Source: Sphingobacterium chuzhouense
GTDB lineage: Bacteria; Bacteroidota; Bacteroidia; Sphingobacteriales; Sphingobacteriaceae
Direction: 5' to 3'
Assembly: GCF_014692525.1 (NCBI RefSeq)
Contig: NZ_JACNYL010000002.1
Span: forward strand, 62,001-126,000
DNA length: 64,000 nucleotides
Of this stretch, positions 50,615-58,019 are shown piece after piece. A program made the position numbers and the translations under genes. The notes under the pieces were generated by a model, which saw only the letters and a list, made by a program, of their open reading frames with translations, made no database searches and was not told the origin of the DNA. Position 1 is the stretch's first letter. The number at the start of each line of letters is the position of its first letter.

Positions 50615-51646
50615 TTAAAAATTAAAGGGTCCGATTTTATGTTGGTTCTGTGGGATGTCATCCTCGTAGGGAGGATAAGGACAGTCTTTTGGCTTTTTCG
50701 CTAAAATGGGATAATCCAATTCTTTATTTGCTTTTACGGGTCTACTATGGCTATTGATATAGGCCGCCACATCATACGCTTCCTCATCGCTGAGCAACGG
50801 AGCGTCGTGGGTTACACCCAAAGGCATGTTCCCTTTGATAAACTTCGCAGCTGTAATCAGCCGGGCCATTCCAGCCCCATCGTTATAGGTATCATCTCCC
50901 CACAAAGGAGGATAGATATAACCGCCTTCTCTATTGCCTACCGTACCTTTGAGTCCTTCACCATGGACTCCATGACAGGTCTGGCAGGTATTTTCATAGA
51001 CTAAAGCACCTTTTCCCACATCGGCAGCTCTATCGGGTATCGCAAAATTAACAAATCCTTGTCCCCTGACCCGCTTTCCGACTGGAGCATCCTTACTAAT
51101 ATGTTTGATATAGCTAATCATGGCTCGCATCTCCCTACTGTTTACGTCGATTGCTTTTCCATTCATACTCCGCTCGAAACATCCGTTGATTCTTTCTTCA
51201 AGTGACCCCACTCTGTTTTCACGACCTGAATACATAGGAAATATACCACTAAGCCCGATATAAGGTGCGGCAAACGGCTTCGTCCCACCATCGAGGTGGC
51301 AACTTCCACATGCCAACCTATTTCCTGTTATGCCAAGTTCCGTTCCCGGGCCGATAAGTGCGTATGTTTCTGTAATCAAACGATGCCCATATTCCGCCAA
51401 TCTGCCTTCTTCAGTATCATCAAATGGTGGTATTTCAAAGTTAGCAGAAATGATAGCGATTTCCGCTGACTCATCTTTGCTAAACCGATCGGCAATCTGT
51501 CCGCCATTTTTATGAAGCAGTACCGGAACAAAAATCAACAGAATAATACATATCACAGCTAGAAGTTTGACGTATCGTAATATTCCTTTGATGTTCGATA
51601 AAGCTTCTGAACCGCTGTTATGTTTATCAATATATTGTTTTTTCAT
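50615..51646 (-). CDS. tsdA: Thiosulfate dehydrogenase / tetrathionate reductase-type diheme cytochrome c
   Basis: The 343-residue protein is anchored by an N-terminal helix (LLAVICIILLIFVPVLL, ~28-44) and has two haem c sites, CGSCH (113-117) and CQTCH (221-225). After the first site comes GRENRVGSLEERINGCFERSMNGKAI, with Cys156 39 residues after the haem histidine, matching the unusual His/Cys axial ligation of TsdA. After the second site KGNMPLG (Met274) supplies the second ligand, about 49 residues away. TsdA interconverts thiosulfate and tetrathionate in the periplasm. It is first in the operon and lies below an ATA-N9-TAT palindrome, an inverted repeat and a copy of the small-RNA-like element. 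The direction of the reaction in vivo cannot be told. Confidence 0.9.
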   Translation of the reverse strand: MKKQYIDKHNSGSEALSNIKGILRYVKLLAVICIILLIFVPVLLHKNGGQIADRFSKDESAEIAIISANFEIPPFDDTEEGRLAEYGHRLITETYALIGPGTELGITGNRLACGSCHLDGGTKPFAAPYIGLSGIFPMYSGRENRVGSLEERINGCFERSMNGKAIDVNSREMRAMISYIKHISKDAPVGKRVRGQGFVNFAIPDRAADVGKGALVYENTCQTCHGVHGEGLKGTVGNREGGYIYPPLWGDDTYNDGAGMARLITAAKFIKGNMPLGVTHDAPLLSDEEAYDVAAYINSHSRPVKANKELDYPILAKKPKDCPYPPYEDDIPQNQHKIGPFNF

Positions 51647-51671
51647 TCTACAAATCTGACTAAAATCAAAA

Positions 51672-51687
51672 TGTCATGAAAATGACA
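51672..51687. promoter_or_regulatory. Inverted repeat in the tsdA upstream region
   Basis: TGTCAT and ATGACA, each 6 bp, are separated by GAAA and flanked by A and T runs. The centre lies 33 nt from the tsdA ATG, overlapping the expected promoter position. It could be a regulator site or a small hairpin; no T tract in the minus direction makes a terminator unlikely. Confidence 0.4.
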
Positions 51688-51701
51688 CTTTTTTATTGTC
51701 T

Positions 51702-51716
51702 ATAACCTTAAGTTAT
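51702..51716. promoter_or_regulatory. LysR-type operator candidate upstream of tsdA
   Basis: ATAACCTTAAGTTAT is a 15-bp near-perfect palindrome of the ATA-N9-TAT class bound by LysR regulators. Its centre is 63 nt upstream of the tsdA ATG, near the usual -65 position. The only LysR gene nearby is the last gene of the same operon, which makes it the best candidate regulator. Not proven. Confidence 0.5.
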
Positions 51717-51769
51717 GAATTGGCTCATATCAAATTGGTCGTCAAAGAATCCGGCTGGAATACAAAGAA

Positions 51770-51829
51770 AAATCCCGAAGCTGGGCACTCCGGGATTTCT
51801 ACAAACCAATTATTAACCTAAATTATGAA
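51770..51829 (-). ncRNA. Candidate small RNA element, copy B
   Basis: Read on the minus strand, the core (51829-51801, with TTTAGGTTAATAATTGG) precedes a hairpin: an 11-bp stem (51788-51798 with 51770-51780, one G-U pair) and a T tract. The first bases of the core (TTCATAATT) occur twice in tandem here. It lies between the BCCT stop (94 nt away) and tsdA (124 nt away). Unlike copies A and C it could also be reached by BCCT transcription, so a 3' UTR origin is possible. The stem differs in sequence from copy A. Confidence 0.55.
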
Positions 51830-51922
51830 ATTATGAATCTTTTCTGTTGTCTATAATAAAAACGTCTATTTCGTTTCTTTCGTATCGAAGGCATTCTGTA
51901 TTAACATATTTTAACAAAACAA

Positions 51923-53935
51923 CTAGTCTTCTTCGCGAATATTCTGCCCAAGGAATATTTCGTTTTTCTGGTCGGAAGACAAGCTAAGGTAACGTTCGTA
52001 TTGTTTTAATACATCACTGATAATTTCTTCTTTCGTAAAATATTGCACATCATAACCTTTCCTGCTGTCACCAAAATAGGTCATCGGAATATAAGTACGC
52101 TGATGTTCAATATCGGGAGCATTTTCTTCGCTTCGGAAATAATCTGAAACCGTTTTTTCAACATTTTGTACGCCATAGATAAAATCAGCCATATTTTCAT
52201 GCTGAATTTTAATTTCTACATGATGTGGTGATTCCTCGAGCGAGCTTTTCACTTCTGCAATAATACTATTGCCTTTTAAAGCTTCTGCAAGTTGTTCGAA
52301 AGCTACTTTTACCGTTTTGGATAAAAATTGATTGATGTCGTTTTTTCCATGATAAGAAATAATTTTATCTAGTCTCTCCCTCCAATACGTACCCGACCAA
52401 CTATTGGTAGAGTGGGATAGAGGTTGCGTATAATATTCGTTATCGATGAATAGGCCTTTTACCAGACTGTAACAGAAAAGCAACATGATGACGGCAAAAG
52501 GGAGTGCTGTTATCAAAGTCATGGTCTGTAGTGATTGCAATCCACCTGCGTTAAGCAACACCAACGCTAGCAATCCTAACATACCTCCCCAAAAAACGAG
52601 TTGCCATTTAGGTGAGTTTGTCGCATTATTGGTCGAGATATTGTTCATCACGAAGATACCCGAATCCGCGGAGGTGACAAAAAAGATAAAAATAATGAAG
52701 ATCGCTAAAATGCTGATCACGTTTGTTAACGGGAAATATTCAAAAAACTTGAATAATAAGAGGTCGGCATTATCGACGACGGCAGACAGGGCACCGTTTG
52801 CGGTATTTTGATCTAGCCATGTGGCGCTATTCCCAAAGAAAGTCATCCACAGAAAGTTAAATAAGGTCGGAATAATCAGTACAGCACCTATAAATTCACG
52901 TATCGTGCGTCCTTTGGAAATTTTTGCGATAAATAGACCCACATAAGGTGACCACGAGATCCACCAAGCCCAATATAGAATCGTCCAGTTAAAAAACCAC
53001 TCTTTAGTTTCTGGCTCATAGGTATGTGTGGTAAAAGTCAGGTTAAAAAACTCATTGATATAATATCCTAATCCTTCGGAAAAACTGCCCAAGAGGAAGA
53101 CCGTAGGTCCAAACGAAACAATAAAAACCATCAGCAATACCGCGGCGACAATATTTAACTGGCTCAGAAACTTTATTCCTTTACTAACACCCGAAGTAGC
53201 CGATAATATCGATATGGCCATGATGACAATAACGATGATAACCTGGTACGTGAAATTGCTTTCGGGTAATATACCTACATGTACAAGACCCGCAGAAAGT
53301 TGCATGACACCAAAGCCCAGCGTGGTGGTAATACCGAAAAAGGTACTGCACAGTGCAAACATATCCACCAAGTCGCCAGCACGACCATTCACTCTATCTT
53401 TTAAAATAGGATAGAAGCAGCTTCGAAGGGATAAGGGCAGACGGTAGCGATACGTAAAATAAGCTAAACTCAAACCGACGATTCCATATATCGACCACGC
53501 ATGTATTCCCCAATGGAAAAAGGTATACAGCTGCGCATCTTTCGCCTTTTGTATAGGGAAATTGTCTCCAAATGCTGGATCTGCATAATGTGATAGCGGT
53601 TCGGCTACACCGAAATACATCAAACCGATCCCCATTCCTGCAGCAAACAACATCGAAACCCAAGAAAAAAAAGAAAATTCCGGCTTGGAATCGTTCGCGC
53701 CCAATTTAATATTTCCGTATTTGCTGACGAACAAAAAAAGTAGGAAAAAAACAAATATGGTCACAACCATCACATAGAGCCAGTTGAGATTCTCGAACAA
53801 AATATTCTTAACAACAGATAAATAGTATTCTGTACGGTTTGGAAAAAAAACCGATAAAATGGTTACACCAAAAATAAAAATAAGACTGGGTATGACGATC
53901 CCTGGAAGGAATGTCGTTTTATTTTTTTTAAGCAT
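51923..53935 (-). CDS. BCCT family transporter (betaine/carnitine/choline; BetT-like)
   Basis: The 670-residue protein has about 12 membrane helices and the BCCT signature tryptophan segment WTILYWAWWISWSPYVGLFIAKISKGRTIREFIGAVLIIPTLFNFLWMTFFGNSA. Upstream are AAGMGIGLMYFGVAEPLSHYADP and TFFHWGIHAWSIYGIVGLSLAYF. The C-terminal ~170 residues are cytoplasmic and charged (QLAEALKGNSIIAEVKSSLEESPHHVEIKIQHENMADFIYGVQNVEKTVSDYF), like the regulatory tail of BetT that senses osmotic stress. It probably imports choline or betaine as osmoprotectant with protons or sodium. It is flanked upstream and downstream by copies C and B of the small-RNA-like element. Confidence 0.93.
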   Translation of the reverse strand: MLKKNKTTFLPGIVIPSLIFIFGVTILSVFFPNRTEYYLSVVKNILFENLNWLYVMVVTIFVFFLLFLFVSKYGNIKLGANDSKPEFSFFSWVSMLFAAGMGIGLMYFGVAEPLSHYADPAFGDNFPIQKAKDAQLYTFFHWGIHAWSIYGIVGLSLAYFTYRYRLPLSLRSCFYPILKDRVNGRAGDLVDMFALCSTFFGITTTLGFGVMQLSAGLVHVGILPESNFTYQVIIVIVIMAISILSATSGVSKGIKFLSQLNIVAAVLLMVFIVSFGPTVFLLGSFSEGLGYYINEFFNLTFTTHTYEPETKEWFFNWTILYWAWWISWSPYVGLFIAKISKGRTIREFIGAVLIIPTLFNFLWMTFFGNSATWLDQNTANGALSAVVDNADLLLFKFFEYFPLTNVISILAIFIIFIFFVTSADSGIFVMNNISTNNATNSPKWQLVFWGGMLGLLALVLLNAGGLQSLQTMTLITALPFAVIMLLFCYSLVKGLFIDNEYYTQPLSHSTNSWSGTYWRERLDKIISYHGKNDINQFLSKTVKVAFEQLAEALKGNSIIAEVKSSLEESPHHVEIKIQHENMADFIYGVQNVEKTVSDYFRSEENAPDIEHQRTYIPMTYFGDSRKGYDVQYFTKEEIISDVLKQYERYLSLSSDQKNEIFLGQNIREED

Positions 53936-54085
53936 ATTGTTATTATATAATATGTTTAATAATTATTTGATAAAATTGTTTGCTATAAATAGTCATTATT
54001 CTATTTTCTTGAAAAGCAGAACTCTCGATAAAAAAGAATACGCTTCGTTTAGAAGACTATAGTGGACTTCGGTACAAGGATACAA

Positions 54086-54153
54086 AAAAATCCTGGAGCG
54101 GGGAACTCCAGGATTTTTAACTAACTAACCAATTATAAACCTAAAATTATGAA
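54086..54153 (-). ncRNA. Candidate small RNA element, copy C
   Basis: On the minus strand the core (54153-54121, with TTTTAGGTTTATAATTGG and GTTAGTTAG) is followed by a 13-bp perfect stem (54106-54118 with 54086-54098) and a T run. A TTATAATAG about 10 bp upstream of the core resembles a -10 box. Both neighbours (BCCT minus, siderophore permease plus) start away from the gap, so no outside transcript reaches the terminator on this strand. The BCCT ATG is 150 nt further on. Confidence 0.6.
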
Positions 54154-54310
54154 GTACTATTATAACGCAGACAGTGTGTGTATATTACACTATAATTGGA
54201 AATTAACAAATTTTAACTTCTATATTGTTAATCCTCTTGGCTATTGGTATCGACAATAAATGTAACAGTTCTTTTATTTGGAACAATTTTAAATAGCAGC
54301 ACGGATTTTG

Positions 54311-54318
54311 TATGTTTG
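54311..54318 (+). promoter_or_regulatory. -7 element of the siderophore importer operon
   Basis: TATGTTTG matches TAnnTTTG exactly, 41 nt before the ATG at 54360. A TTTG lies about 30 nt further upstream, farther than usual. The operon start also has AAGGAG 6 nt before the ATG, unusual for Bacteroidota, which seldom use Shine-Dalgarno sequences. Confidence 0.5.
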
Positions 54319-54359
54319 CTTGAATTCAAAGAAGGTTACATCAAGATAAGGAGATTTAC

Positions 54360-55328
54360 ATGCCCCAAAATTCCTTGCTCATAAGGATTTTTCTAATTCT
54401 TGCTTTATTCATTTTAGCGTTTATTTCAATTTTTATTGGCGTACGCGATATATCATTTAGTGATATAAATCATTTAGATGATGATGATACGTTGGTTATT
54501 GTAGTAAGTCGTATCCCGCGTTTAATTTCTATTTTGATCGCCGGCGTAGGTATGAGCGTTTCCGGCCTTATTGTCCAACAGATTGCACTGAATAAATTTG
54601 TGTCACCCACGACGATGGGTACGTTGGATGCTACCAAAATGGGTATTTTGCTTAGCATGATTTTGTTTCCAGCAGGCGGCATGCTTACAAAGATGACGTT
54701 CTCATTCTTCATCGCGTTGCTCGCCAGTATTATCTTTTTGAAAATAGCTGCCCAAATAAAATATCGAAGCCTCATTTTCGTTCCACTTGTCGGTATTGTT
54801 TTTGGTAATATTATCGCTGCTATTGCCACCTTCTTCGCTTATAAATACAATGTCGTGCAGAATATGGAAGGATGGCTGGTCGGTGATTTCTCTTATATCA
54901 TAAAAGGTAATTACGAGATACTATATCTCGCGATTCCCGTTGTCATTATCAGCTATCTGTATGCACATAAATTCACCATTGTGGGATTGGGTGAAGATGC
55001 CGCAAAAAGCTTAGGCTTAAATCATAAACAGATTGTCTATTTGGGTTTGTTTCTTATTTCTATTACGGCCACCGTGGTCGTATTAACCGCAGGTGTTATT
55101 CCATTTCTAGGACTTATCGTACCTAATATTGTCAGCATTCTTTTTGGGGATAACTTGAAGAAAACGTTGCCTTATACGGGGTTGATAGGGGCTATTTTCT
55201 TATTAGTTTGTGATATGATAAGCCGGACAATCGCTTTTCCTTATGAAGTTCCGATAGGGCTTACTGTCAGTATTATAGGTGGCGTTGTGTTTTTGGGGTT
55301 GGTTCTTAAAAAAGTAAGATATGTTTAA
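54360..55328 (+). CDS. Iron-siderophore ABC importer permease, first FecCD subunit (YclN/CeuB-like)
   Basis: The 322-residue protein has about nine or ten membrane helices with FecCD features: VVSRIPRLISILIAGVGMSVSGLIVQQIALNKFVSPTTMGTLDATKMGILLSMI, YKYNVVQNMEGWLVGDFSYI, GLGEDAAKSLGLNHKQIVYLGLFLISITATVVVLTAGVIPFLGLIVPNIVSILFGDN and GLTVSIIGGVVFLGLVLKK. The EDAAKSLG coupling loop contacts the ATPase. The QQIALNKFVSPTTMGTLD opening is typical of the YclN/FatD/CeuB branch, which imports catecholate siderophores. It overlaps the second permease by 8 nt. Confidence 0.9.
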   Translation: MPQNSLLIRIFLILALFILAFISIFIGVRDISFSDINHLDDDDTLVIVVSRIPRLISILIAGVGMSVSGLIVQQIALNKFVSPTTMGTLDATKMGILLSMILFPAGGMLTKMTFSFFIALLASIIFLKIAAQIKYRSLIFVPLVGIVFGNIIAAIATFFAYKYNVVQNMEGWLVGDFSYIIKGNYEILYLAIPVVIISYLYAHKFTIVGLGEDAAKSLGLNHKQIVYLGLFLISITATVVVLTAGVIPFLGLIVPNIVSILFGDNLKKTLPYTGLIGAIFLLVCDMISRTIAFPYEVPIGLTVSIIGGVVFLGLVLKKVRYV

Positions 55329-56271
55329 GAATAAAACGTTCCTCATCATGATAGGTTTACTCGTATTGAGTATAGGTGTGTACATGTTCACTTTTACCGG
55401 CAAAAACCTGGACTTCGTATTGCCTCGAAGAGCATATAAAATATGGGCAATGGTTTTAATTTCCTGTGCAATTGCTTATTCGTCTATTGTTTTCCAAACG
55501 ATTTCTTCCAATAGAATATTAACCCCTTCCATTATGGGATTTGATAGTTTCTATCTACTTCTACAATCTACATTGGTGTTTATTTATGGTGATAAAACCT
55601 TTCAGGCACTTTCCAATAGTAGCAACTTTATGCTTTCGGTTACGTTAATGTTATTGTTTGCCGTCTTGATGTATGTCTTTGTTTTCAAAAAAGAAAGTAA
55701 GAGCATCTATATTTTGTTATTGGTTGGTTTGTTACTCGGGACACTTTTCCGCAGTATTTCTTCTTTTATTGCCATGCTATTAGATCCTAATGAGTTTTTA
55801 TATGTCCAATCATCGATGTTTGCCAGTTTTGAAAACATACAGATTAACCTACTTGGTATCTCTACGCTTGTTCTCGTTGGTGCTATGGGCTGGGGGACAC
55901 GCTATTTTCGCCAACTTGATGTTAGTAGCCTAGGACGCGAAAATGCCATTAGCCTAGGAGTAGATTATAACAAACTGGTTCGCAATAACTTGATGATTAT
56001 CTCCGTGATGGTAGCCGTCTCTACGGCGTTGGTCGGGCCTATCACCTTTTTAGGACTACTCGTCGCGAATTTAAGTTATGAGCTTTTTAAAAGTAATAGA
56101 CACCGCGAAATGATATTTGGCTGTTGTTTACTTACCTGCGTAGTCGTAATTGGAGGGCAATATCTGGTGGAACATGTTTTCAATATGTCAACAACTATCA
56201 GTATTATTATCAATTTTATTGGGGGGATATATTTTATTTATATACTATTAAAAACGAATAGAAAGTCATGA
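55321..56271 (+). CDS. Iron-siderophore ABC importer permease, second FecCD subunit (YclO/CeuC-like)
   Basis: The 316-residue protein is the second FecCD-type membrane subunit. It has RRAYKIWAMVLISCAIAYSSIVFQTISSNRILTPSIMGFDSFYLLLQSTLVF at the start, DVSSLGRENAISLGVDYNKLVRNNLMIISVMVAVSTALVGPITFLGLLVANLSYELFKSNRHREMIFG in the coupling-loop region and closes with FIGGIYFIYILLKTNRKS. The Q-T-I-S-S-N-R-I-L-T-P-S-I-M-G-F-D motif is the YclO/CeuC counterpart of the first permease motif. It overlaps the first permease gene by 8 nt and the ATPase gene by 4 nt (ATGA). Confidence 0.9.
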   Translation: MFKNKTFLIMIGLLVLSIGVYMFTFTGKNLDFVLPRRAYKIWAMVLISCAIAYSSIVFQTISSNRILTPSIMGFDSFYLLLQSTLVFIYGDKTFQALSNSSNFMLSVTLMLLFAVLMYVFVFKKESKSIYILLLVGLLLGTLFRSISSFIAMLLDPNEFLYVQSSMFASFENIQINLLGISTLVLVGAMGWGTRYFRQLDVSSLGRENAISLGVDYNKLVRNNLMIISVMVAVSTALVGPITFLGLLVANLSYELFKSNRHREMIFGCCLLTCVVVIGGQYLVEHVFNMSTTISIIINFIGGIYFIYILLKTNRKS

Positions 56272-57026
56272 TAGAAGTAAAAAATGTGTCCAAATCATAT
56301 GGTGAAAGAGTCATATTAAATGATATTTCGGTCAGTTTTCCAGAGGGAAAAATTGTAGCATTGATAGGAGGTAATGGAACCGGAAAAAGTACACTTCTCT
56401 CTATTATCAGCCGCTTGGTCAAGAAGGATGAAGGGGAGATTAATTTGCTTAACCAAGATGTCTTCGAGATGACTCACCGGGAATTTGCAAAGAAACTCTC
56501 CATTCTTAAACAGGCGAACCATCCAAATGTGCGCCTCACAATTCGTGAATTGGTTGCTTTCGGGCGCTTTCCACATTCGCAGGGAAGACTCACAGCAACA
56601 GATGAGCAAAAGGTTGATGAAGGTATATCTTTCATGAGATTAACTGATATACAACATAACTATCTGGACGAGTTGAGCGGAGGTCAGCGTCAACGTGCTT
56701 TTTTGGCGATGCTTCTGGTGCAGGATACGGACTATATTTTGCTGGATGAACCGTTGAACAACTTAGATTTACGTCATTCTGTAGATATTATGAAAACTCT
56801 CCGAGCCTTAGCCGATGATTTCGGAAAGACCATTATCGTGGTGGTACATGATATTAATTTCGCTGTTTCGTATGCCGACTATATCGTGGCATTGAAGAAC
56901 CAGAAGATCCTCTATTACGGACCAACAGCAGAAATTATTCAGGAGGATAGACTGAAAGAGATTTTTGACTTGGAAATGCGGATCATTTCCCATGATAATT
57001 GTAAATATTGTATATACTTTAAATAA
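56268..57026 (+). CDS. Iron-siderophore ABC importer ATPase (YclP/CeuD-like)
   Basis: The 252-residue protein has one ABC cassette: Walker A ALIGGNGTGKSTLLSII (34-42 as core GGNGTGKST), the Q-loop LSILKQANHPNVRLTIRELVAFGRFPHS, signature YLDELSGGQRQRAFLAMLLVQ, Walker B YILLDEPLNNLDLRHSV and the switch IIVVVHDINFAVSYADYIVALKNQ. The GRFPHSQGRLT segment and the position between permease and binding protein are those of siderophore importers. It energises uptake through the two permeases. It overlaps the upstream gene by 4 nt and lies 8 nt before the binding protein. Confidence 0.93.
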   Translation: MIEVKNVSKSYGERVILNDISVSFPEGKIVALIGGNGTGKSTLLSIISRLVKKDEGEINLLNQDVFEMTHREFAKKLSILKQANHPNVRLTIRELVAFGRFPHSQGRLTATDEQKVDEGISFMRLTDIQHNYLDELSGGQRQRAFLAMLLVQDTDYILLDEPLNNLDLRHSVDIMKTLRALADDFGKTIIVVVHDINFAVSYADYIVALKNQKILYYGPTAEIIQEDRLKEIFDLEMRIISHDNCKYCIYFK

Positions 57027-57034
57027 TAGATGAT

Positions 57035-57976
57035 ATGAATAAACTATTTTTAAATTGTGCCGTAGCAGCCCTTGTAGTATGTGCGTCCTGCAATAGCGGG
57101 TCACAAGAGAAAAATCAGCAATCCGAAGAGAACACCGTAACTGTAGAACACCTTTCAGGTTCAACGCCGGTCAAGATGAACCCCGAGAATGTTGTTGTTC
57201 TACATTTTGGAGCATTAGATACCTATGATGAATTAGATTTACAGCCTTACGTAAAAGGTATTGCACTCTCCAACACCCCAAAATATCTTTCTTCTTTTGC
57301 AAGCGGAGATGGATTGGTAGACGTTGGTACAATCAAAGAAGCCAATATTGAAAAGGTGAATGCCGTAGAACCGGATTTGATTATTATCGGTGGCCGTATG
57401 GCCGCCAATTATGATGAGCTCAGCAAGGTTGCTCCAACTATTAACTTGGATATTGATATGAGTAACTACTGGACATCCTTTAAAAGTAACCAACAGATAA
57501 TTGGCAAACTTTATAATAAAGAGGAACAAGTAGAAAAGGAATTGGAAGATATTGAAAAGCGTATCGCTGCAATAAAAGAGAAAGCGGATGCTTCAAATAA
57601 GAAAGCATTGATTGTACTCACAAATGAAGGACGTATGAGTGCTTATGGTAAGGGGTCTCGTTTCGGCATTATACATGACGTATTTGGCATACAGCCTGCA
57701 GACAGTAATATCGAAGCTTCTACTCATGGACAATCCGTTTCCAATGAATTTATAAAAGAGGTGAACCCCGATATTTTGTTCGTTATTGATAGGGGAGCGG
57801 CAATTAAAAGAGAGACAGCTGGTTTGGAACAATTTGCTAACCCATTGATACAACAAACGAATGCTTATAAAAATGATAAAATTATTTTCTTAAATCCTGA
57901 AATCTGGTATTTATCCGGTGGTGGATTGAAATCCATCAAATTGATGCTGGATGAGATAGAAGAAGCAATAAAATAA
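57035..57976 (+). CDS. Siderophore-binding lipoprotein of the ABC importer (YclQ/CeuE-like)
   Basis: The 313-residue protein has a lipobox (MNKLFLNCAVAALVVCASC, Cys19) and a type 3 periplasmic-binding fold of two lobes joined by a long helix: NVVVLHFGALDTYDELDLQPYVKGIALS, EPDLIIIGGRMAANYDELSKVAPTINLDIDMSNYWTSFKSNQQIIGKLYNKEEQVEKELEDIEKRI, GSRFGIIHDVFGIQPADSNIEASTHGQSVSNEFIKEVNPDILFVIDRGAAIKRE and NDKIIFLNPEIWYLSGGGLKS. The HGQSVSNEF and WYLSGGG motifs are kept in YclQ, CeuE and FatB-type proteins that bind ferric catecholates. It likely delivers a ferric siderophore or its breakdown product to the permease. It ends before a strong terminator. Confidence 0.92.
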   Translation: MNKLFLNCAVAALVVCASCNSGSQEKNQQSEENTVTVEHLSGSTPVKMNPENVVVLHFGALDTYDELDLQPYVKGIALSNTPKYLSSFASGDGLVDVGTIKEANIEKVNAVEPDLIIIGGRMAANYDELSKVAPTINLDIDMSNYWTSFKSNQQIIGKLYNKEEQVEKELEDIEKRIAAIKEKADASNKKALIVLTNEGRMSAYGKGSRFGIIHDVFGIQPADSNIEASTHGQSVSNEFIKEVNPDILFVIDRGAAIKRETAGLEQFANPLIQQTNAYKNDKIIFLNPEIWYLSGGGLKSIKLMLDEIEEAIK

Positions 57977-57984
57977 AGCTACGT

Positions 57985-58019
57985 AATATAGAGACGCATC
58001 CCGCGTCTCTATATTTTTT
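57985..58019 (+). terminator. Terminator of the siderophore operon, reaching into the end of dapA
   Basis: A 13-bp perfect stem (57985-57997 with 58003-58015), 5-nt loop and a run of six T end the siderophore operon 8 nt after its last stop. The distal arm covers the final two codons and the stop of the convergent dapA gene, so the dapA end is constrained by the terminator. Confidence 0.9.

Larger units (their letters stand above)
53936..54359. other. 424-bp intergenic region between BCCT and the siderophore importer
   Basis: This divergent gap holds copy C of the small-RNA-like element (54086-54153, minus), an exact plus-strand -7 box for the siderophore genes (54311-54318) and AAGGAG just before the first importer ATG. 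Between them is AT-rich sequence in which I see no gene. A 36-codon frame starting at 54149 on the plus strand inside copy C has no supporting signal. No Fur-box-like palindrome is apparent. Confidence 0.7.

Noticed and set aside
54149..54259. A 36-codon plus-strand frame starting inside copy C of the small-RNA-like element
   Set aside because: It is short, AT-driven and has no ribosome-binding or conservation evidence; the corresponding frames in copies A and B end after only 5 and 3 codons.
53936..54359. A Fur-box-like palindrome controlling the siderophore importer
   Set aside because: I looked for alternating GATAAT-type repeats on both strands and found none good enough to report.
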